This document shows, piece by piece, positions 1-5,933 of a DNA stretch of 5,933 nt (its first letter is position 1; every line of letters starts with the position of its first letter). Position numbers and translations under genes: made by a program. This DNA comes from Acidobacteriota bacterium. GTDB taxonomy: Bacteria > Acidobacteriota > Vicinamibacteria > Vicinamibacterales > 2-12-FULL-66-21. The DNA lies in contig JABFWM010000698.1 of assembly GCA_013362195.1 (NCBI GenBank), forward strand, positions 1 through 5,933. Direction: 5' to 3'. The notes under the pieces are model-generated. The model was not told the DNA's origin and made no database searches. It was given only the letters and a program-made list of their open reading frames with translations.

Positions 1-7
1 CACGTAG

Positions 8-27
8 GCCGGGTCTTCAGACCCGGC
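8..27 (-). terminator. Perfect hairpin just after the permease stop: possible terminator or REP-like palindrome
   Basis: Bases 8-16 (GCCGGGTCT) are exactly complementary to 19-27 (AGACCCGGC), separated by two bases. In the minus-strand transcript this gives an 8-bp GC-rich stem closed by a UGAA tetraloop. It begins one base after the TGA stop of the permease gene (29-31). On the minus strand the bases that follow (CCTACGTG) contain no run of T, so this is not a textbook Rho-independent terminator. It could stabilise the 3' end, block transcription from beyond the window, or be one copy of a dispersed palindromic repeat. The stem is seen directly; its role is inferred. Confidence 0.5.
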
Positions 28-28
28 G

Positions 29-1711
29 TCAGTAATACTGCGCGAGGGTTTCGCAGCGGCTGGCGACGAGCCGCCGCACGGGTACGAACAGCAGCCGTGC
101 GACCGCGGACGCGATGGCGAGCCACACGAGGAGGAAGAGCGGCGCCAGTTCCGGCCGGCCGAAATACCGCGTCGCGACCATCGCGAGCAGCACGCATGGC
201 GCGGCCGACACGATGAACGCCAGCATGCCAAGGAGTCCGGCGGCCTGATGGGCGTTGCTGCCGTTGCCGATGCTGCTCAGGTCGACGGCGCGTGGGAACA
301 GCGCCGACAGCGCGGCGGCAGCCGGCGCGCCGAGAACGTAAATCGACGCGATCCCGGGCAGCAGCGCGACCCACAGCGCGGGATGGCCGCCGGGAACGAG
401 CAGCGCTGACAGCACGACGCAGCACACCGCCGGGATGAACGCCACGATCGCGTTCCCGACCGCCTTTCCCGCCAGCAGCTCGCCGATGCCGAGCGGCAGC
501 AGCATCTCGCGCGTGAAGCCCGCCTTGTCAATCGCGAACTGGTTCATCGCGAAAGGCAGGATCGCCAGCACGGAGATGAAACTGGTGAACGTCGCGAGGC
601 CGAGGCCCGACGCCAGATCGATCCCCGGGAACGCCACCTCACCCGTCCGCCGCACCACCAACCCGAACACGAGCAGCATCAGCAGCGGCGCGACGAACAT
701 CGATCGGCCGCGCGGCGTGCGCAGCGCCAGACGTACGTGCGCGAGCGCCACCGCGGACGCCGCGGGGGTGAGCCCGGGGATGCGCAGCGCCCACAAACGC
801 GCGAACGTGCCGGCGCGTCGCGCGCCGAGCGAGACCGGCATGTCGAGCATGCGCGAGAACGCGGCGATGCCAAGCGCCTGGATGACGAGCGCGAGCGCGC
901 CGAGGCCGGCAATCGGCACGACCGCGCCGGACGCGGCCGGCGCCTTCACGCTCCGCGCGTACAGCTCCGACGGCAGGCCGCTGAACACGCGCCGCGCCGC
1001 GACGCCGACCAGCGACGGGCCGCTCCGCGGCGCGGTCTCGCTGGATGGCTCCGCGATCACCTCGCGTGCGCGGCGCGCCTGCATCATCGACGGAAAGAGC
1101 CCGAGCAGCGGCAGGATCACGACGAGCAGCAGCATCACCAGGTCGCTGCGCCGGCGGTCGCGCAGCAGCAGGTGAATCGTCGCCGAGAGCAACGCCGTCA
1201 GGCCGACGATGACGAGGACGAACAGCGCGCCGGCGGCGAGCGCGATCGCGGCGGCCACGAAACGGCCGCCGGCCGCAAGTCCGATCGGCACCATCAGCAC
1301 CGGCGGCACGGTCAACAGCACCCACGGGTCGGCGATCGCACCGGCGGCGTGCGCGGTATAGAGCGCGCCGCGCGGGATCGGCAGCAGCAGAAAACGCACC
1401 ACGTTTCCCGCGTCGCGCGGCGGAAGCACGATCGGACCGATCATCGTGAACGCCGTCGACGCGAGCAGGAAGTAGCGCACCACCTCCATCGGGATGAGCC
1501 ACGAGCCGCTCGCGAGGCCGTAGCCCGCGACGAGACCAATCGCCGCGAGCATGAGACTCGACGGGATGAGCAGCGTCAGCGCGATGAGCGGGCCGAGCTT
1601 TTCCGTCGCCAGCGAGAAGCGCTCGATGGTGTCGCGCGCGCCGGTACGCTCGAGCGAGTTGACGAACACGCGCCAGCGGAGCCACAGGAAGGCGCGGAAG
1701 AGGCGCGTCAT
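29..1711 (-). CDS. ABC-2-like exporter permease, about 12 membrane segments
   Basis: A 560-residue integral membrane protein, probably the membrane half of an ABC exporter powered by the ATPase encoded immediately upstream. Hydrophobic stretches lie at roughly residues 41-66, 78-97, 130-147, 151-181, 190-209, 263-287, 337-353, 366-387, 414-439, 444-470, 489-512 and 521-545, in two groups of about six. The N-terminus is basic (RAFLWLRWR), and a charged hydrophilic linker (about 212-260) separates the halves. Each half carries a similar short motif: D100 followed by FLLLPIPRGALYTAH, and D395 followed by REMLLPLGIGELLAGK, suggesting an internal duplication of a six-segment ABC-2 unit. The ATG at 1709-1711 is separated by one base from the ATPase stop (1713-1715), so translation is probably coupled; no Shine-Dalgarno is evident. 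The substrate cannot be told from sequence. The family call rests on context plus hydropathy, not on a diagnostic motif. Confidence 0.8.
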   Translation of the reverse strand: MTRLFRAFLWLRWRVFVNSLERTGARDTIERFSLATEKLGPLIALTLLIPSSLMLAAIGLVAGYGLASGSWLIPMEVVRYFLLASTAFTMIGPIVLPPRDAGNVVRFLLLPIPRGALYTAHAAGAIADPWVLLTVPPVLMVPIGLAAGGRFVAAAIALAAGALFVLVIVGLTALLSATIHLLLRDRRRSDLVMLLLVVILPLLGLFPSMMQARRAREVIAEPSSETAPRSGPSLVGVAARRVFSGLPSELYARSVKAPAASGAVVPIAGLGALALVIQALGIAAFSRMLDMPVSLGARRAGTFARLWALRIPGLTPAASAVALAHVRLALRTPRGRSMFVAPLLMLLVFGLVVRRTGEVAFPGIDLASGLGLATFTSFISVLAILPFAMNQFAIDKAGFTREMLLPLGIGELLAGKAVGNAIVAFIPAVCCVVLSALLVPGGHPALWVALLPGIASIYVLGAPAAAALSALFPRAVDLSSIGNGSNAHQAAGLLGMLAFIVSAAPCVLLAMVATRYFGRPELAPLFLLVWLAIASAVARLLFVPVRRLVASRCETLAQYY

Positions 1712-1712
1712 C

Positions 1713-2471
1713 TCAGAGCCAGTCGAAGTCCGCCGCGGCGCGCTCGCCGCCGACCAGATCGATGAACAGCTCCTCCAGCGTCTTGCCGACGCCGGCGCCC
1801 GACCGCACCTCGCTGAGCGGCCCCTGCGCGACCAGCCGCCCCTGCGCGATCACCCCGATATGCGTCGAGAGCCGTTCGACGATCTCGAGAATGTGCGACG
1901 TGAGGAAGATGGTGCCGCCGCGCGCGACGAACGAGTGCAGCAGATCCTTGATCTGCCGCGAGGCGACCGCGTCGATCCCCTCGAACGGCTCGTCGAGGAA
2001 GAGCAGCCGCGGCGCCGGCAGCAGCGCGGCCGCGAGCGCAAGCTTCTTGCGCATGCCGTGCGAGAAGTCGGCCACGAGCGTCGACGCGGCGCCGTTGAGA
2101 TCCATCAGCGAGAGCAGGTCGGCCGAACGCGACTTGAACGTCTCGTCCTCGATCCCGTGCACCTGGCCGACGAACATCAGCATCTCGGCGGCGGTGAGCC
2201 GCTCGAACAGGGCGAGATCTTCGGGGACGACACCGATCCGGCGTTTGACGGCCACCGGATCCGCGAGCGGATCGATGCCGAGAATGCGCATCTCGCCGCC
2301 GCTCGGCCGCAGCAGCCCCGTCAGGCATTTGATCGTCGTCGACTTGCCCGCGCCGTTGGGGCCCAGGAACCCGTAGAGGCTTCCCGCCGGCACCTGCAGG
2401 TCGATGCCGTCGACGGCGCGCAGCGATCCGAAGGTCCGCGCGAGCGCGCGCGTCTCGACCGCGAATTCCAT
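1713..2471 (-). CDS. ABC transporter ATP-binding protein (ABC-2 exporter type)
   Basis: A 252-residue cytoplasmic ATPase expected to dimerise and drive the adjacent permease. All nucleotide-binding elements are visible: Walker A GPNGAGKST (37-45), a Q-loop region VVPED (81-85) with Glu84 where glutamine is usual, a degenerate signature FSHGM (136-140) in place of LSGGQ, Walker B LLFLDEP (156-162) with Asp160 and catalytic Glu161, the D-loop EGID (164-167) and switch His193 in LTSHI. Length and order match the CcmA/NatA/DrrA-like exporter ATPases. I prefer the ATG at 2469-2471 because MEFAVETRALARTFG begins as family members do, and a -10-like hexamer lies just upstream. An ATG at 2493-2495 would add eight residues (MLTYNSSR). 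It is first in an operon with the permease, one base away, and divergent from the YyaL-like gene. The ATPase role is very secure; the exported substrate is unknown. Confidence 0.95.
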   Translation of the reverse strand: MEFAVETRALARTFGSLRAVDGIDLQVPAGSLYGFLGPNGAGKSTTIKCLTGLLRPSGGEMRILGIDPLADPVAVKRRIGVVPEDLALFERLTAAEMLMFVGQVHGIEDETFKSRSADLLSLMDLNGAASTLVADFSHGMRKKLALAAALLPAPRLLFLDEPFEGIDAVASRQIKDLLHSFVARGGTIFLTSHILEIVERLSTHIGVIAQGRLVAQGPLSEVRSGAGVGKTLEELFIDLVGGERAAADFDWL

Positions 2472-2486
2472 TCGGGATGAATTGTA
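2472..2486 (-). promoter_or_regulatory. Putative promoter of the ABC operon with a very short leader
   Basis: On the minus strand TACAAT occupies 2486-2481, a five-of-six match to the sigma-70 -10 box, in a short AT-rich patch of an otherwise GC-rich region. Nine bases (2480-2472) separate it from the ATG at 2471, so transcription should start only a few bases before the start codon, giving a leaderless or nearly leaderless mRNA. No good -35 hexamer is seen 16-19 bases upstream, a stretch that lies within the first codons of the divergent gene. If this promoter is real, the alternative start at 2495 would be outside the mRNA. Confidence 0.45.
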
Positions 2487-2501
2487 TGTCAGCATGGCGG
2501 G

Positions 2502-4621
<2,120 letters not shown>

Positions 4622-4625
<4 letters not shown>

Positions 4626-4655
4626 GACGGCTGCGCAACCAGCTATACTTCAGGC
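4622..4655 (+). promoter_or_regulatory. Putative leaderless promoter of the 116-residue protein gene
   Basis: TATACT at 4644-4649 is a five-of-six match to the -10 consensus. CTGAGA at 4622-4627, 16 bases upstream, is a four-of-six match to TTGACA and overlaps the stop codon of the preceding gene (4623-4625). Six bases (TCAGGC) separate the -10 from the ATG at 4656, so the expected first transcribed base coincides with the A of the start codon. No Shine-Dalgarno is present. This fits leaderless initiation. The hexamers and spacing are seen; activity is inferred. Confidence 0.6.
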
Positions 4656-5006
4656 ATGACCTTCGATGTCGAGATCGTGCTGCGCGACCGCAACTACGCC
4701 GTCACGGAACGGATCGAACACGGGGTGGATCCGGCAGGTTGGCGCGACGCGGATGTCGAGACGGTGCTGAAGCAGATTCTGCTCGCGATCGATCGCGTGA
4801 AGAATCCGTCCAAGGGCACGCCGTTCATCGCGCTGCGCGGCTTCAGCTGGATCGTCGAACCGGTCGGCGATCAGGTCGTCATCGCCATCGAGATTCCCAT
4901 GGGCGCGGCCGTGGCCGGTCCGTTTGCCATCGAGCAGACCCGGCTCGACGGCATGATCCGCCGCGTCATTGCCGCCGCCGCGCTTCCGAGTCCGACGATC
5001 CACTAA
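4656..5006 (+). CDS. Unrecognised small soluble protein, 116 residues
   Basis: I do not recognise this family. The protein starts with a likely strand (FDVEIVLRD, 3-11), then a helix-like segment (about 30-49, DADVETVLKQILLAIDRVK), two or three strands (PFIALRGF 56-63, SWIVEPVG 64-71, QVVIAIEIPMG 73-83) and a terminal helix (about 92-108). It has no signal peptide, no membrane segment, no cysteine and no obvious catalytic motif, so a small cytosolic alpha/beta fold is the most that can be said. Coding is supported by third-position GC like that of the neighbours, by the TATACT box exactly six bases before the ATG, and by the clean TAA stop. It lies 30 bases after the YyaL-like gene but seems to have its own promoter. 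The gap to the next gene is 153 bases, so co-transcription with it is uncertain. Confidence 0.8.
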   Translation: MTFDVEIVLRDRNYAVTERIEHGVDPAGWRDADVETVLKQILLAIDRVKNPSKGTPFIALRGFSWIVEPVGDQVVIAIEIPMGAAVAGPFAIEQTRLDGMIRRVIAAAALPSPTIH

Positions 5007-5046
5007 GTCCAATCAATTGCATTCCTGTTGGCCCTATTACCAAACG

Positions 5047-5150
5047 GGGAGCATCGCCGGCTCGAGGTCGCCGGAATTCCGGCAAAAACGGCGCGCGGTC
5101 GGCGGCATCGCATTTGCGACCTCTACCGTATCTCCGTGGGCTCAGCTCCC
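5047..5150 (+). promoter_or_regulatory. Nested inverted repeats upstream of the REC-PilZ gene: possible structured leader
   Basis: Within the 153-base gap 5007-5159, GGGAGC (5047-5052) can pair with GCTCCC (5145-5150). Inside it GAGGTCGC (5064-5071) can pair with GCGACCTC (5116-5123). The enclosed part holds a 14-base palindrome (5070-5083) and a small TCGCA-TT-TGCGA hairpin (5108-5119), some of which compete with the longer pairings. TATTAC at 5035-5040 is a four-of-six -10 candidate that would start an RNA near 5047, right at the outer stem. I match this to no riboswitch class I know. In GC-rich DNA short complementary stretches are common, so the fold is only a suggestion. Confidence 0.3.
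5070..5083. repeat. 14-base perfect palindrome, candidate operator
   Basis: GCCGGAATTCCGGC is identical to its own reverse complement and lies 76 bases before the ATG of the REC-PilZ gene. No U-tract follows on either strand (AAAAA follows on the plus strand, and on the minus strand the corresponding T run precedes the hairpin), so it does not look like a terminator. A dimeric regulator site is the simplest idea. No second copy was noticed in the window. Confidence 0.45.
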
Positions 5151-5159
5151 GGCCCGACC

Positions 5160-5831
5160 ATGAAATTACCGTTTCGCATTCTCGTCCTCGACGACGACGA
5201 ACAGGCACTCTCCGGCATCGTCGAACTGCTCCGCGATGCGGGGCACCACGTCACCGGCGCCGCGACCTACGATGCGGCAAAGCGGCTGCTCGCGCTCGGC
5301 ACGTTCGACCTGCTGGTCACCGACGTCCGGCTCCGCGCGTTCAACGGCCTGCACCTCGTGATGCAGAGCCGTGCCGATCATCCCGACATGGCGGTCATCA
5401 TCATCACCGGCTACGACGAGCCGATGCTGGAGATCGAGGCGGGACGCTATCAGGCGGCATTCGTCCGCAAGCCGATCCGGCCGGCGGAATTTCTCGAGCT
5501 CGTCTCCAACTCGCTCTCGAACGTGCGGCGGCAGCGCCGCTGGCCGCGCAAGCGCGTCATCGGCGGCTTCCGCGTGACGGCGGCGGGACGGACGGCAGCG
5601 GTCGTCGACGTCTCGTACGGAGGACTGCGGCTCGAACTGCCGGATCGCGGACGGCTGCCGGAGACGTTCGACGTGGAGGTCGCGGGCATCGGCCTGCACC
5701 TCGAAGTGGAGCCGGTATGGACCGTGCCCTCGAGCGACACCGGCGGGACGTTGTGCGGCGCGGCGCTGGCGGCGGAGCACACGCCGGCGGCGCGCACCTG
5801 GCGCGCGATTGTCGATAGACTGACGGCGTGA
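5160..5831 (+). CDS. Response regulator with REC and C-terminal PilZ domains (cyclic-di-GMP effector)
   Basis: A 223-residue cytoplasmic protein. The receiver domain (about 5-120) has acidic metal-binding residues in LDDDE (D11-D13), the phospho-acceptor Asp55 in LLVTDVRL, Thr83 in IIITGYDE, aromatic Phe101 and the invariant Lys104-Pro105 in FVRKP, so it should be phosphorylated by a histidine kinase not present here. The PilZ domain (about 123-220) has the cyclic-di-GMP signature: RRWPR (R126xxxR130) followed by DVSYGG (D150xSxxG155). Both ligand-binding motifs are intact. There is no DNA-binding or enzymatic output domain, so output is probably through protein contacts. The ATG at 5160-5162 starts immediately before the first REC strand (KLPFRILVLDDD); the open frame continues upstream to a TTG at 5028, but that extension is arginine-rich and not REC-like. 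The stop overlaps the next gene's GTG by four bases. Confidence 0.93.
   Translation: MKLPFRILVLDDDEQALSGIVELLRDAGHHVTGAATYDAAKRLLALGTFDLLVTDVRLRAFNGLHLVMQSRADHPDMAVIIITGYDEPMLEIEAGRYQAAFVRKPIRPAEFLELVSNSLSNVRRQRRWPRKRVIGGFRVTAAGRTAAVVDVSYGGLRLELPDRGRLPETFDVEVAGIGLHLEVEPVWTVPSSDTGGTLCGAALAAEHTPAARTWRAIVDRLTA
5816..5827 (+). promoter_or_regulatory. Weak candidate leaderless promoter for the downstream secreted protein
   Basis: TAGACT at 5816-5821 matches the -10 consensus at four of six positions and stands six bases before the GTG at 5828, the same geometry as TATACT before the gene at 4656. It lies inside the last codons of the REC-PilZ gene. No convincing -35 is seen. Translational coupling by the GTGA overlap explains the start equally well, so this may be chance. 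Confidence 0.3.
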
Positions 5832-5933
5832 TTGCACGCCCGCTTGCCGTCCTCGCGCTGCTGCTCGCCATCGTGCCGCAGCGGCCGCCCGACGCGTTTC
5901 CCCTCGACGAAGTATCCGCCACGCAGCTTCAGG
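5828..5933 (+). CDS. N-terminus of an exported protein, possibly an amidase-signature enzyme (cut by window edge)
   Basis: Only the first 35 codons are present. They read a short basic start (MIAR), a hydrophobic core (PLAVLALLLAIVP), then PQRPPDAFPLDEVSATQLQ, so a signal peptide or N-terminal anchor is clear. The pattern F-L-D/E-x-S/T-A-x-x-L-Q directly after the signal peptide resembles, from memory, the mature N-terminus of secreted amidases (GatA-like amidase-signature family), but the catalytic Ser-Ser-Lys region would lie outside the window. GTG 5828-5830 is the only reasonable start: an in-frame TAG lies at 5816-5818, and the next GTG (5873) would delete the hydrophobic core. The start overlaps the REC-PilZ stop as GTGA, suggesting one operon. 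Confidence 0.6.
   Translation, partial: MIARPLAVLALLLAIVPQRPPDAFPLDEVSATQLQ

Noticed and set aside
639..1685. Minus-strand 348-codon frame overlapping the permease
   Set aside because: It is an out-of-frame reading of the permease gene, Arg/Ala-rich with no membrane or domain pattern.
435..1765. Long plus-strand frames opposite the permease (435-1175 and 737-1765)
   Set aside because: Their translations are low-complexity Arg/Ala/Asp/Gln strings with no domain, and the minus-strand permease with coherent hydropathy explains the region.
2430..2457. Alternating CG-rich tract that might form Z-DNA
   Set aside because: It lies within ATPase codons and is expected from the base composition of the gene.
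2472..2495. Upstream ATG at 2495 for the ABC ATPase (adds MLTYNSSR)
   Set aside because: The added residues are not typical of the family, and the TACAAT box at 2486-2481 would put the mRNA start downstream of that ATG. It cannot be excluded fully.
5028..5159. N-terminal extension of the REC-PilZ gene from TTG at 5028
   Set aside because: The extra 44 residues are basic and not receiver-like, while the ATG at 5160 starts exactly where receiver domains do; the region looks intergenic.
5007..5159. Possible tRNA, small RNA gene or GEMM-type cyclic-di-GMP riboswitch in the gap
   Set aside because: No cloverleaf, T-loop or riboswitch core sequence could be recognised; only inverted repeats are supportable.

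Overview
The window is high-GC bacterial DNA with compact gene packing. Shine-Dalgarno sequences are nearly absent, and at least one start codon sits exactly where transcription should begin. The gene content (an ABC-2 exporter, a YyaL/SPATA20-type protein, a response regulator ending in a PilZ domain, and a gene starting with a signal peptide) fits a free-living soil or sediment bacterium. Acidobacteriota, for example a Vicinamibacterales-like lineage, is my best guess, but this rests on style and gene content only; no marker gene is present.

Left part, minus strand (29-2471): a two-gene ABC exporter operon. The ATPase gene (1713-2471) is transcribed first. After a single spacer base comes a 560-residue permease with about twelve membrane segments (29-1711). 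Just past the permease stop codon lies a perfect hairpin (8-27), either a terminator without a U-tract or a REP-like palindrome.

Middle, plus strand (2502-4625): a 707-residue protein of the YyaL/SPATA20 family, with an N-terminal thioredoxin-like DUF255 domain carrying CHWC and a C-terminal (alpha/alpha)6-barrel part. It diverges from the ABC operon across only 30 bases, so the two promoters must share or overlap sequence.

Right part, plus strand (4656-5933): a 116-residue protein I do not recognise, preceded by a -10-like TATACT six bases before its ATG. A 153-base gap follows, holding a 14-base perfect palindrome and nested inverted repeats. Then comes a REC-PilZ response regulator (5160-5831), a probable phosphorylation- and cyclic-di-GMP-responsive effector. 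Its stop overlaps the GTG start of a secreted protein cut by the window edge, whose first 35 residues resemble the N-terminus of exported amidase-signature enzymes.

No RNA genes, insertion sequences, CRISPR arrays or phage genes were seen, and no clearly new multi-gene system is visible. The best leads are the leaderless-promoter geometry, the structured region ahead of the REC-PilZ gene, the coupling of that gene to a secreted protein, and the unrecognised 116-residue protein.
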